Shown: positions 15,542 through 23,559 of the stretch, piece by piece
Layout of the letters: each line of letters opens with the position of its first letter
How positions within the stretch are numbered: position 1 is the first letter of the stretch
Assembly: GCA_964602655.1 (NCBI GenBank)
Contig: CAZRSF010000017.1
Location: 1-64,000 of the forward strand
Source: Moduliflexus sp964602655
GTDB taxonomy: Bacteria; Moduliflexota; Moduliflexia; Moduliflexales; Moduliflexaceae
Direction of reading: 5' to 3'
DNA: 64,000 bases
Notes under the pieces: model-generated
What the model saw: only the letters and a program-made list of their open reading frames with translations
The model's database searches: none
What the model was told of the DNA's origin: nothing
Program-made: the position numbers and the translations under genes

Positions 15542-17446
15542 TTATTTTTTCACAATCGCCTCGAATTTGCATTTTTCCACGCAACTGCCGCACTTCACGC
15601 AAGCATTTCGATCTATCACATGCGGTTGTTTCCGTTCGCCCTTGATGCAGCTTACCGGACAGACTTTCGCGCAGGCCGTGCAGCCGACGCACTTGGCCGC
15701 GTCTATTTCGTAGGTCAATAATGCCTGACACGTCCCTGCCGGACAGCGTTTTTCATAGATATGCGCTTCGTATTCGTCGCGAAAATATTTTAATGTGCTC
15801 ATGACCGGATTCGGCGCCGTCTTGCCCAACATGCAGAGGCTCGCGGTCTGCAACTGCGTGGAGAGCAGTTCCAGCATTTCGATATCGCCCTTTGCGCCTT
15901 TACCTGCGCAAATGTTCGTCAGAATATCGAGCATCTTTTTGCTGCCGACGCGGCATGGCACACACTTGCCGCAAGATTCGCTCTGGCAGAAATCGAGATA
16001 AAAACGCGCGACATCCACCATGCACGTATGTTCGTGCATGACAATCATGCCGCCGGAACCCATCATCGAGCCGATTTGGATCAGCGATTCGAAGTCAATC
16101 GGCGTATCGAGGAATTGTTTCGGAATACAGCCGCCCGACGGCCCGCCGGTTTGCACCGCTTTGAATCCCAGACCATGCCGGATGCCACCGCCGATGTCGT
16201 AAATGATTTCCCGCAGCGTCGTCCCCATCGGCACTTCCACAAGGCCGACGTTGTCAATTTGTCCGGCCAGCGCAAAGACTTTCGTGCCTTTCGAGGTTGC
16301 CGTGCCGATAGCGCTATACCATTCCGAGCCGTTCAACAGAATCGGAGGGATGTTCGCCAGCGTTTCGACGTTATTCACGCAGGTCGGTTTGCCCCAGACC
16401 CCTTTTTGCGCCGGAAATGGCGGCTTGGAGGTCGGCTCGCCGCGTTCGCCTTCAATGGAATGAATCAACGCCGTCTCTTCGCCGCAGACAAATGCGCCTG
16501 CGCCATATTTGACTGAAATATCGAAGTTGAAGCCGGTTCCCATGATATTTTCGCCGAGCAATCCATATTTCCGCGCCTGTTGCAGCGCGATGTTCAGGCG
16601 GTGAATCGCGAGCGGATATTCAGCGCGAATGTACACATAACCTTTCGTTGCGCCAATCGCATACGCGGCAATCGCCATTGCTTCGATGACGCTGTGGGAA
16701 TCGCCTTCCATAATCGAACGATCCATAAATGCGCCCGGATCGCCTTCATCGGCGTTGCAGACGATGAATTTTTCATCGGATTTGGCGCCGTGGGCGAAGC
16801 GCCATTTTTTGCCGGTGGAAAATCCCGCGCCGCCTCGTCCGCGCAGTCCGGATTTTTCCACAATATCAATCACCTGTCCCGGCGTTTGCAGTGTCAGCGC
16901 CAATCCAAGCGCCTGATAACCGCGATTCGCGATGTATTCTTCGATATTTTCCGGGTCAATCAAGCCGCAGTTGCGAAGTGCGATTCGGTGCTGCTTTTTG
17001 TAGAATGACATCTCGTTCTGGGTGCGGACTTTCTTTTTGATGCTCGGTTCTTCGTACAACAGCCGCCGCACTTCGATGCCGCACTGCAAATGCCGCTCGA
17101 CGATTTCCCGCGCATCTTCCGGCTTCACTTGCGTGTACAGCACGTCATCCGGGAAGACTTTCACGACGGGGCCTTTTTCACAAAACCCAAAGCAGCCGGT
17201 AAACGCCACATCAACAAAGTTCGCTAAACTTTTTTCAATCAGAATCTTTTTGAACTCTTCCACGATTTTCGGACTGGCGGACGCCTGGCATCCCGTTCCG
17301 CCGCAGACAAGAATCTGCCGCCGTTCTAACCGCGCGCCTTTCAGGTCCACTTCTTCCGCACTTTTCAGGTTCATTTTCCGTTCCATTAACGGTTGCAGCT
17401 CGTGGTGCAAGGTTAACACATCATCAAAATTTCGAATATATTCCAT
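15542..17446 (-). CDS. NuoF/HndC/HydB-type flavin and iron-sulfur subunit
   Basis: 634 residues with the domain order of HydB/HndC subunits of NAD(P)-dependent, often electron-bifurcating [FeFe] hydrogenases. An N-terminal thioredoxin-like [2Fe-2S] domain (CGGTGC, then GCFGFC) is followed by the NuoF core with NADH/FMN sites (GLRGRGGAGFSTGKKWRF; CNADEGDPGAFMDR) and [4Fe-4S] ligands (ESCGKCVPCRVG). A C-terminal two-cluster ferredoxin (CVGCTACAKVCP; CVKCGSCVEKC) completes it. It would oxidise or reduce NADH in the cytoplasm. NuoE-like partner lies upstream; the catalytic HydA subunit is not in the window. A diaphorase for formate dehydrogenase is the main alternative. Confidence 0.93.
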   Translation of the reverse strand: MEYIRNFDDVLTLHHELQPLMERKMNLKSAEEVDLKGARLERRQILVCGGTGCQASASPKIVEEFKKILIEKSLANFVDVAFTGCFGFCEKGPVVKVFPDDVLYTQVKPEDAREIVERHLQCGIEVRRLLYEEPSIKKKVRTQNEMSFYKKQHRIALRNCGLIDPENIEEYIANRGYQALGLALTLQTPGQVIDIVEKSGLRGRGGAGFSTGKKWRFAHGAKSDEKFIVCNADEGDPGAFMDRSIMEGDSHSVIEAMAIAAYAIGATKGYVYIRAEYPLAIHRLNIALQQARKYGLLGENIMGTGFNFDISVKYGAGAFVCGEETALIHSIEGERGEPTSKPPFPAQKGVWGKPTCVNNVETLANIPPILLNGSEWYSAIGTATSKGTKVFALAGQIDNVGLVEVPMGTTLREIIYDIGGGIRHGLGFKAVQTGGPSGGCIPKQFLDTPIDFESLIQIGSMMGSGGMIVMHEHTCMVDVARFYLDFCQSESCGKCVPCRVGSKKMLDILTNICAGKGAKGDIEMLELLSTQLQTASLCMLGKTAPNPVMSTLKYFRDEYEAHIYEKRCPAGTCQALLTYEIDAAKCVGCTACAKVCPVSCIKGERKQPHVIDRNACVKCGSCVEKCKFEAIVKK

Positions 17447-17539
17447 AATGTCACACAGGAGTGTCAGCGCTTGCGTTGACCGTCAAAACAGGCGCTGATA
17501 TTCCTGGATATTTTTAAAAATTGCACGTTCTGGAAAGGT

Positions 17540-17570
17540 GGCGTCAGGCAGGTTCAACGTGTCTAACGCC
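17540..17570. repeat. Decayed type C-like palindrome in the nuoE-nuoF gap
   Basis: Imperfect ggcgtcaggca...tgtctaacgcc, with a second imperfect inverted repeat (cagcgcttg...caggcgctg) just before it at about 17464-17498. Confidence 0.35.
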
Positions 17571-17583
17571 TCAGATCACAGCA

Positions 17584-18165
17584 TTAGTTCATTTCACCTT
17601 GAGCAACGGCGGTTTCAACTGAGGAGGTATTGTTCTGCGCGTCGAGTTCGTCGCATTCTTGCAAAATCCGTTTGATATCCGTCGGTTTGACTTTGCCATA
17701 GACTTTTTCATTGATCATGACAACCGGCGCAAGGCCGCAGGCCCCGACGCAGCGCAGGCTTTCAATCGAATATTTGAAATCTTCCGTCACTTCGCCGGAT
17801 TTGATATTCAACGTGCGTTGAAATTCTTGCAGCACTTTTTCCGCGCCTTTGACATAGCAGGCCGTGCCCATGCAGACGTTGATGCAAAATCGTCCTTTCG
17901 GCTGCGTTGTAAAATAATTATAAAAGCTAATGACGCGGGACACTTCGATTTCTTTGATATGCAGTCGTTTGGCGATATGCTGCTGGATTTCTGTCGGAAG
18001 GTAGCCGAAGATATGCTGCGCTTTATGCAGCGATTGAATCAAAAATTCTTTTTTTCTCGGATCGCGCGGTTGAATCTGCAACTCATCAATATATGAATCC
18101 AATTCCTGATAGAGTTCAGGCGAAAAAGTTGCGCGGCCGCATGTTCCCTCTGCTGTTGCACACAT
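17584..18165 (-). CDS. NuoE/HndA/HydC-type [2Fe-2S] subunit
   Basis: 193 residues of thioredoxin-like ferredoxin fold. The four [2Fe-2S] ligands follow the family pattern: C-x4-C in INVCMGTACYVKG and C-x3-C in RCVGACGLAP. A helical N-terminus (LHKAQHIFGYLPTEIQQHIA) is also typical. It pairs with the NuoF-like subunit 137 nt downstream to pass electrons between NADH and a partner enzyme. Start MCATAEGTCGRA, with the gene expressed from the minus strand away from rpoA. The 137-nt gap between nuoE and nuoF, larger than usual, is occupied by decayed palindromes. Confidence 0.93.
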   Translation of the reverse strand: MCATAEGTCGRATFSPELYQELDSYIDELQIQPRDPRKKEFLIQSLHKAQHIFGYLPTEIQQHIAKRLHIKEIEVSRVISFYNYFTTQPKGRFCINVCMGTACYVKGAEKVLQEFQRTLNIKSGEVTEDFKYSIESLRCVGACGLAPVVMINEKVYGKVKPTDIKRILQECDELDAQNNTSSVETAVAQGEMN

Positions 18166-18659
18166 GATAAATAGTCTCCTTGATACTGTTTTCGAACGTT
18201 ATATAGTTATGACAAGCACGTGTATGATGTTTCTCTTTATATCAAATGTCGTGCCACGCGCGGAGGCTGAGAAGAACGTGTGCGCGTATTTCAAACGCTT
18301 TGCTTGAATGGAGGGGGATTGTTTCTTTACCGCGCGCGTAACATGATGCGAGAATGGCGATTTTCCAGAAATGCCCGCCTTGTAAAAAAAATTGACAACG
18401 TCAAAAAAATGCTAAAAAATTTGACAGTCGCTGTGATTTTTTGACGACATCGCCCTCAATATCGCTTTTCATTAAGAATCTTTGAAACCTCTTGACATTT
18501 TTTTGGCATCGCAAAACAAGGGGCAATATTCTGGACAGCGTCGGGCTATTGCCATTATTTTTTTCAACAGCGCGGCGTATATATTTTTTGCAATCGCCGA
18601 TTGCTGATGACAAGTAATCGGTTTTTTTATGATTGTTTTTAACGGAGGATAACGGGCGT
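18166..18659. other. Divergent intergenic region between nuoE-like gene and rpoA
   Basis: 494 nt without a credible gene. On the + strand TTGACA occurs three times (18392-18397, 18421-18426, 18492-18497), none with a convincing -10 box 17 nt away. The first is part of a small palindrome (ttgac-aac-gtcaa). A weak hairpin gggcaata...tattgcc followed by T-rich sequence lies at 18521-18565. The area is A+T rich and probably holds promoters for both sides. Confidence 0.5.
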
Positions 18660-19703
18660 ATGCATATCCAAGAGCTTCATATCCCTGAGAAAGTCGAATG
18701 GAATAGAGAGACATTAACATCAACGTATGGGCAATTTACCTATCAGCCATTCGAACGCACAACGGCTCGGCTGATTGGCAACGCGCTGCGGCGTTCGCTG
18801 TTGTCTTCGCTGAAGGGCGCAGCCGTCACACGTTTGAAGATTGAGGGTGTTCTCCATGAATATTCCACGATTCCAGGGGTGTTAGAGGACGTCGCGCAAT
18901 TAATTTTACATGTCAAAAAGTTAGCCATTAAAATGAATTCCGAAACCCCTCGCAAAATGTCGCTGCATGTTGTCAATCCGTTGACTGATATGCGAGAAAT
19001 TACCGCCGGGGACATTCAAACCGACGCGGACGTCGAGGTATTGAACAAAGACTTGCATTTGGCATATTTGGATAAACATGGCCGTTTAGATATGGAAATG
19101 GACATCGAAGTCGGACGCGGTTTTCTCTTGAGCGATCTGCACAAAATTGACATGTCGCGCACGGATTACTATTACAAAGAAGAACTTCCGATTGGCGTGT
19201 TAGTAATTGATTCGGATTTCAATCCCGTCCACAAAGTCGCCTTCGAAGTGATTCCGACCGGCGGCGAAGATTTAAGCAAATTAGTCATGGATGTCTGGAC
19301 CAATGGCAGCATTGCGCCGCAAGACGCCGTTGCCCACGCCGCGAAAATATTCAAAGATCAATTGTCCGTGTTTACGAATTTCCGCGAGGAATTCGAAGAT
19401 ACCGAGCCGCGCGTGGACGAAGAAGAAGAGAAACGGAACGAATACCTCTCCATGAGCGTTGAGGAGTTGGAATTGTCTGTCCGGTCGAATAATTGCCTGA
19501 AAAATGCCAATATCCGCACCGTCTCCGAATTAGTGCAAAAGACGGAAATGGACTTGCTGAAGACCCGCAATTTCGGTAAAAAATCGCTGAATGAGATTAA
19601 AGGGCTGCTGTCGGATATGAATTTGTCGCTGGGCATGAAATTGGACGAAGCCCCGGCAGAAAAGCCGCGTGGCAGAAGAAAAAAAGCGGCGGCAGCAGCG
19701 TAA
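18660..19703 (+). CDS. rpoA: DNA-directed RNA polymerase alpha subunit
   Basis: 347 residues from the ATG at 18660 (ggagg at 18644-18648; a TTG 9 codons earlier is in frame but less likely). The N-terminal dimerisation domain shows FERTTARLIGNALRRSLLSS and IEGVLHEYSTIPGVLEDV. The C-terminal domain, which binds UP elements and activators, shows SMSVEELELSVRSNNCLKNA, TVSELVQKTEMDLLKTRNFG and SLNEIKGLL. The usual stretch between beta strands in the NTD (VNYxVExTRVGQxTDYDKL) is replaced by VAFEVIPTGGEDLSKLVMD, a marked divergence. Ribosomal protein genes normally flanking rpoA are absent; it is followed by DUF502 and PASTA genes. Confidence 0.93.
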   Translation: MHIQELHIPEKVEWNRETLTSTYGQFTYQPFERTTARLIGNALRRSLLSSLKGAAVTRLKIEGVLHEYSTIPGVLEDVAQLILHVKKLAIKMNSETPRKMSLHVVNPLTDMREITAGDIQTDADVEVLNKDLHLAYLDKHGRLDMEMDIEVGRGFLLSDLHKIDMSRTDYYYKEELPIGVLVIDSDFNPVHKVAFEVIPTGGEDLSKLVMDVWTNGSIAPQDAVAHAAKIFKDQLSVFTNFREEFEDTEPRVDEEEEKRNEYLSMSVEELELSVRSNNCLKNANIRTVSELVQKTEMDLLKTRNFGKKSLNEIKGLLSDMNLSLGMKLDEAPAEKPRGRRKKAAAAA

Positions 19704-19733
19704 CAGCGCTGCCGTCCTCTATCAGAATTATTC

Positions 19734-20360
19734 ATGCGGTTTTCTGCGCTGAAACTCTCGCTGAGAAATACCTTTATCGCCGGATTAGTCATCGCGCTGC
19801 CGATCGGCTTGACGATTTTTATTCTTCAGACGATGTTTATCTGGTTAGACGGGTTATTCGCGCCGGTTGCCAGACGATTTACTGCGACGCCGATTCCGGG
19901 CTTGGGGATTGTCAGCACCGTGTTGATCGTGTTTGTCGTCGGAATGTTTGTGACGAACATGTTAGGTCGGACGTTTGTGGCGTTCGGCGAGAACATTGTG
20001 GCGCGCATCCCCTTGTTGCGCACCGTGTATTATGGCGCAAAACAGTTTCTCCAGTCAATGACCGTCAAAGAACGGCAAGCGTTCAAGCAAGTGGTCATGG
20101 TGGAATATCCGAAACGGGGGAGTTACACCTTAGGATTTGTCACCGGTGAAACCGCAGGCGAAATTCAGAAAAATTTTTCCGAACCAGTGCTGAATGTGTT
20201 TGTCGCCACGACTCCGAATCCTACGACCGGGTTTTTGCTGCTCGTTCCTAAAAAAGAGGTCATCCTTATGCCGATCAGTATCGAAGACGCCATAAAAATG
20301 GTGGTGTCCGGCGGCATTCTTGCCCCGCCGGATCAGCCTATGCCGCAGCCGTATGCGTAA
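19734..20360 (+). CDS. DUF502 family integral membrane protein
   Basis: 208 residues. Two hydrophobic segments near the N-terminus (about 14-36 and 52-74: FIAGLVIALPIGLTIFILQT; GIVSTVLIVFVVGMFVTNML) are followed by a soluble domain with RIPLLRTVYYGAKQFLQSM, YPKRGSYTLGFVTGE, FVATTPNPTTGFLLLVPK and IEDAIKMVVSGG. These are hallmarks of DUF502, a conserved bacterial and plant membrane family whose biochemical role is not settled. It overlaps the PASTA gene by 8 nt, so the two are co-translated, and lies 30 nt after rpoA. Confidence 0.93.
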   Translation: MRFSALKLSLRNTFIAGLVIALPIGLTIFILQTMFIWLDGLFAPVARRFTATPIPGLGIVSTVLIVFVVGMFVTNMLGRTFVAFGENIVARIPLLRTVYYGAKQFLQSMTVKERQAFKQVVMVEYPKRGSYTLGFVTGETAGEIQKNFSEPVLNVFVATTPNPTTGFLLLVPKKEVILMPISIEDAIKMVVSGGILAPPDQPMPQPYA

Positions 20361-21330
20361 ATTTCTGCTTGGAGTACTCAAATTTATTATCTTTTGCGCG
20401 TTCTTGCTGGCGTTGACGCTGTTCAGCAGCGTGGCGACGTTTCGGTATATTTTTGCCACAAGCCAAATTACGATTCCCGACATTGTCGGACAGACAACGG
20501 AATATGCGACCGATTTACTGACCGAGCAGCGTTTGCGACTTGTCGTGGTCGAAGAACAACTCGATACCAAGCTTCAGGAAGGCCATATTATCGCGCAAGA
20601 CCCGCTGGCCGGGACAAAAAGCCCGAAGAATCAGGTCGTGCGCGTCATCATCAGCAAAGGGCTTGAAACCAGTCCGGTGCCGGATGTGACCGGAAAAACC
20701 CTCGCCGAAGCCAAACGCCTTCTGCGGCAGCAGCAATTCCGCGTCGGCAGCGTGATGTATGCGCATTCGAATGAAATGCCAGCGGATAAGATTTTCGCGC
20801 AGACTCCCCAGGCAGAGCGTGAAGGGAAGATCGGCGAGAAAGTGCATCTGATGATCAGTCAGGGCGGCTATAAAAGCGTGATGGTGATGCCGGACTTAGT
20901 GGAACAGCAATTTTCGTATGCCGCTCAAATTGTCGAGCAATTAGGTCTGGTCGTTGGAAATATTGCGTACGAAGAGTATGACTCCGTGCCGTCGGATACC
21001 GTGTTAAGCCACGTTCCGAAGCCGGGCGCATTAGTCGAAGAACAGAACATGGTCACGTTCGTCTTAAGCGGCAAGCCCCGGAAAACGGCGAAACCGGAGG
21101 CCGACGAAACGTTTTCGCTTGAGTATCAACCGATGGAATACACCATTCCACCTGGCCCATTCGAGGTGGAAGTGCTGGCAGTGGTGAAAAATGCGGATGG
21201 TGAAGCCGAAATCTATCGTCAGCTTGTTATGCCGGGACATCGCGTGATTCTGCAAATCCCCGTCATCGGTAATACTGTCGTCGAACTGTATGTTGACGGA
21301 GCGCTTGAAGTCGTGCAGCGTTTCCAATAA
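20353..21330 (+). CDS. Membrane-anchored protein with three PASTA domains
   Basis: 325 residues from the ATG that overlaps the DUF502 stop (MRKFLLGV). One N-terminal transmembrane helix (about 8-28) is followed by three PASTA repeats: ITIPDIVGQTTEYATDLLTE, SPVPDVTGKTLAEAKRLLRQ and VMPDLVEQQFSYAAQIVEQL. A C-terminal domain of about 85 residues is not recognised. PASTA domains bind peptidoglycan fragments and usually sit on Ser/Thr kinases or penicillin-binding proteins. Here there is neither a kinase nor a transpeptidase domain, so it may be a periplasmic peptidoglycan-binding partner. Part of the DUF502-PASTA-rpe run. Confidence 0.88.
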   Translation: MRKFLLGVLKFIIFCAFLLALTLFSSVATFRYIFATSQITIPDIVGQTTEYATDLLTEQRLRLVVVEEQLDTKLQEGHIIAQDPLAGTKSPKNQVVRVIISKGLETSPVPDVTGKTLAEAKRLLRQQQFRVGSVMYAHSNEMPADKIFAQTPQAEREGKIGEKVHLMISQGGYKSVMVMPDLVEQQFSYAAQIVEQLGLVVGNIAYEEYDSVPSDTVLSHVPKPGALVEEQNMVTFVLSGKPRKTAKPEADETFSLEYQPMEYTIPPGPFEVEVLAVVKNADGEAEIYRQLVMPGHRVILQIPVIGNTVVELYVDGALEVVQRFQ

Positions 21331-21341
21331 TCCAATAGGCT

Positions 21342-21998
21342 ATGATTAAAATCGCTCCTTCGATTCTTTCGGCTGATTTTGCGCGGTTGCGCGATGAGAT
21401 TCAGCGCATCGAACACGCCGCCGATTGGCTGCATGTTGATGTCATGGACGGACATTTTGTCCCGAATTTGACAATTGGGCCGCCCGTTGTGCGAGCAATC
21501 AAAAAATATACCGACCTTCCGCTCGACGTGCATCTGATGATGACGAATCCCGATGATTTTATTACGTTGTTTGCCGACAGCGGCGCAAATTATCTGACCG
21601 TGCATGTGGAAGTCTGCGCTCATCTGCACCGGACGCTGTCCGAGATTAAAAAGCGCGGGATGAAGGCCGGCATTTCACTGAATCCCGCCACTTCATTAGC
21701 CGTAGTTGACGAAGTGTTAGGCGATGTGGATATGATTCTGATTATGACGGTCAATCCGGGGTTTGGCGGACAAAAGTTCATTCCTGCCAGCCTCTCGAAA
21801 ATTCAGCGGCTGCGCCAACGCCTCGATGCTCAACAGCTTTCGCATGTTGACATTGAAGTGGACGGCGGAATTTCCGCCGCCAATATCCACGAAGTCGCAG
21901 AGGCCGGAGCCACTGTGTTTGTCGCTGGTTCTGCGGTATTCGAATCGTCCGATCCAGCTGAGACGATTCGACAGATGAAATCCGCCGCTGCGAAATAA
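21342..21998 (+). CDS. rpe: Ribulose-phosphate 3-epimerase
   Basis: 218-residue TIM barrel interconverting ribulose-5-phosphate and xylulose-5-phosphate in the pentose phosphate pathway. Motifs follow the family: IAPSILSADFARLRDE, the metal-binding HVDVMDGHFVPN, LDVHLMMTNP, MTVNPGFGGQKFI (phosphate site) and IEVDGGISAANI. Starts 11 nt after the PASTA gene, so likely the last gene of the rpoA-DUF502-PASTA-rpe run; PASTA-rpe neighbourhood is common in bacteria. It would also channel arabinose-derived pentose phosphates, relevant to the arabinose-type transporter at the end of the window. Confidence 0.97.
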   Translation: MIKIAPSILSADFARLRDEIQRIEHAADWLHVDVMDGHFVPNLTIGPPVVRAIKKYTDLPLDVHLMMTNPDDFITLFADSGANYLTVHVEVCAHLHRTLSEIKKRGMKAGISLNPATSLAVVDEVLGDVDMILIMTVNPGFGGQKFIPASLSKIQRLRQRLDAQQLSHVDIEVDGGISAANIHEVAEAGATVFVAGSAVFESSDPAETIRQMKSAAAK

Positions 21999-22040
21999 TT
22001 TTCACAAATGTACATTATATATGGAATTGACCAGATAAAA

Positions 22041-22070
22041 CACCTCACAGGTATTGAAACCTGCGAGGTG
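22041..22070. repeat. Type B-like palindrome
   Basis: cacctcacaggta / acctgcgaggtg around ttga with one mismatch, between rpe and the UDP-sugar dehydrogenase gene. Confidence 0.8.
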
Positions 22071-22101
22071 TAAGTTTATGCTGGCAAATTTTTAAACGCT
22101 C

Positions 22102-23406
22102 ATGAAACAACTGCAACAGAAAATACAAGACAAGACGGCGATTATTGGCGTAATCGGTCTGGGATATGTCGGACTGCCCCTGGCAGTAGAGTTTGCGAAT
22201 GCCGGATTTCGCGTCGTTGGCATTGACATTGATCAACGCAAAGTTGATGCGGTGAATGCGAAAACCTCGTATATTCAGGATGTCGCGACAGAAGAAGTTG
22301 CAAAATTAGTCGAGGCTGGTCGTTTGCGCGCGACCGCTGATTTTTCCGCGCTGAAAGAGATTGACGCGGTGAGTATCTGCGTCCCCACGCCATTACGCAA
22401 AACCAAAGACCCGGACATTTCGTACATTATGGCCGCCGTGGATGAAATCGTCAAATACCTGCATCCCGGACAACTGATTGTCCTGGAAAGCACAACCTAT
22501 CCCGGCACGACGGATGAAGCGATCCTGCCGGAACTGCTCAAAACCGGCCTTCAAGTCGGCAAAGATTTCATGCTCGCCTTTTCGCCGGAACGTGTCGATC
22601 CGGGCAATGCCAGCTATCATACGAAAAATACGCCGAAAGTCCTCGGCGGCGTGACGCCGGAATGTTTGGCAGCGGCGAAACTCTTGTATGAACAAGCGAT
22701 CGGGACGATCATTTCGGTTTCCTCGACCAAAAGCGCGGAGATGGTGAAATTGCTTGAAAATACGTTCCGCAGCGTGAATATCGGATTGGTGAACGAAATC
22801 GCGGTGATGTGCGATAAGCTTGGCGTCAATGTGTGGGAAGTGATTGAAGCCGCAGCCACGAAACCGTTCGGCTTTATGCCGTTTTATCCCGGACCGGGAC
22901 TCGGCGGGCATTGTATTCCGATTGATCCGTATTACCTCGCCTGGAAGATGAAAACGTTGAATTATAACGCCCGCTTCATCGAACTCGCCGGAGAAATCAA
23001 TGCGTCCATGCCGGAATATGTGGTTAATAAAGTCGTTGATGCGCTGAACGATGTCGAAAAAAGCGTCAAAGGCTCACGGATTCTGCTGTTAGGCATCGCC
23101 TACAAGCGCGACATCAACGACGTGCGCGAATCACCCGCGCTCGATATTTTCCGCATCCTTGAAAAGAAAGGCGCGTTGATCTGTTACAACGATCCGTATA
23201 TTCCCAACTTTGCCGAAGACGGCGTTCATTTCAACTCATGCCCGTTGTCAGAGGATTTGTTGAAATCGGTTGATTGCGTCGTACTCGTCACCGACCATTC
23301 TTCCTATGATTATCAATGGTTGGTTGATCGGTCAAAGATTTTTGTGGATACGCGAAACGCGACCAAGAAGGTGACGGACACGAGAAATATTATTGTCAGA
23401 TTGTAG
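22102..23406 (+). CDS. UDP-N-acetylglucosamine 6-dehydrogenase type nucleotide-sugar dehydrogenase (WbpA-like)
   Basis: 434 residues of the UDP-glucose/GDP-mannose dehydrogenase superfamily: NAD-binding VIGLGYVGLPLAVEFANAG, CVPTPLRKTKDPD, FSPERVDPGN, the substrate helix KLLENTFRSVNIGLVNEIA and the catalytic Cys in GLGGHCIPIDP, then the C-terminal YKRDINDVRESPALDI. The FMPFYPGPGLGGHCIPIDPY form is typical of UDP-HexNAc dehydrogenases (WbpA/TviB/WecC) rather than UDP-glucose dehydrogenase. The product, a UDP-N-acetyl uronic acid, feeds surface polysaccharide synthesis, in keeping with the glycosyltransferases upstream. Followed by a palindrome with a T-run acting as terminator. Confidence 0.9.
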   Translation: MKQLQQKIQDKTAIIGVIGLGYVGLPLAVEFANAGFRVVGIDIDQRKVDAVNAKTSYIQDVATEEVAKLVEAGRLRATADFSALKEIDAVSICVPTPLRKTKDPDISYIMAAVDEIVKYLHPGQLIVLESTTYPGTTDEAILPELLKTGLQVGKDFMLAFSPERVDPGNASYHTKNTPKVLGGVTPECLAAAKLLYEQAIGTIISVSSTKSAEMVKLLENTFRSVNIGLVNEIAVMCDKLGVNVWEVIEAAATKPFGFMPFYPGPGLGGHCIPIDPYYLAWKMKTLNYNARFIELAGEINASMPEYVVNKVVDALNDVEKSVKGSRILLLGIAYKRDINDVRESPALDIFRILEKKGALICYNDPYIPNFAEDGVHFNSCPLSEDLLKSVDCVVLVTDHSSYDYQWLVDRSKIFVDTRNATKKVTDTRNIIVRL

Positions 23407-23456
23407 TGATGCATACGAACGGGCGAGCAGCCGTGTTCGCCGTTGCGATTGCGCAG

Positions 23457-23495
23457 AACTGTCAGGCACCTTCACGGTGTCTGACAGTTTTTTTT
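23457..23495 (+). terminator. Rho-independent terminator formed by a type C palindrome
   Basis: aactgtcaggcacc / ggtgtctgacagtt hairpin followed by eight T, 50 nt after the dehydrogenase stop codon. The stem matches the type C repeat, so a repeat has supplied the terminator. Confidence 0.8.
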
Positions 23496-23559
23496 ACCGA
23501 ACCAATAGTGACGGTGTGTCATTCATAAAAATTAAAAATGAGGTTTTTGAAAAGTTCAC

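Noticed and set aside
18392..18497. Three TTGACA motifs as rpoA promoters
   Set aside because: None has an acceptable -10 element at 16-18 nt; left as description only.
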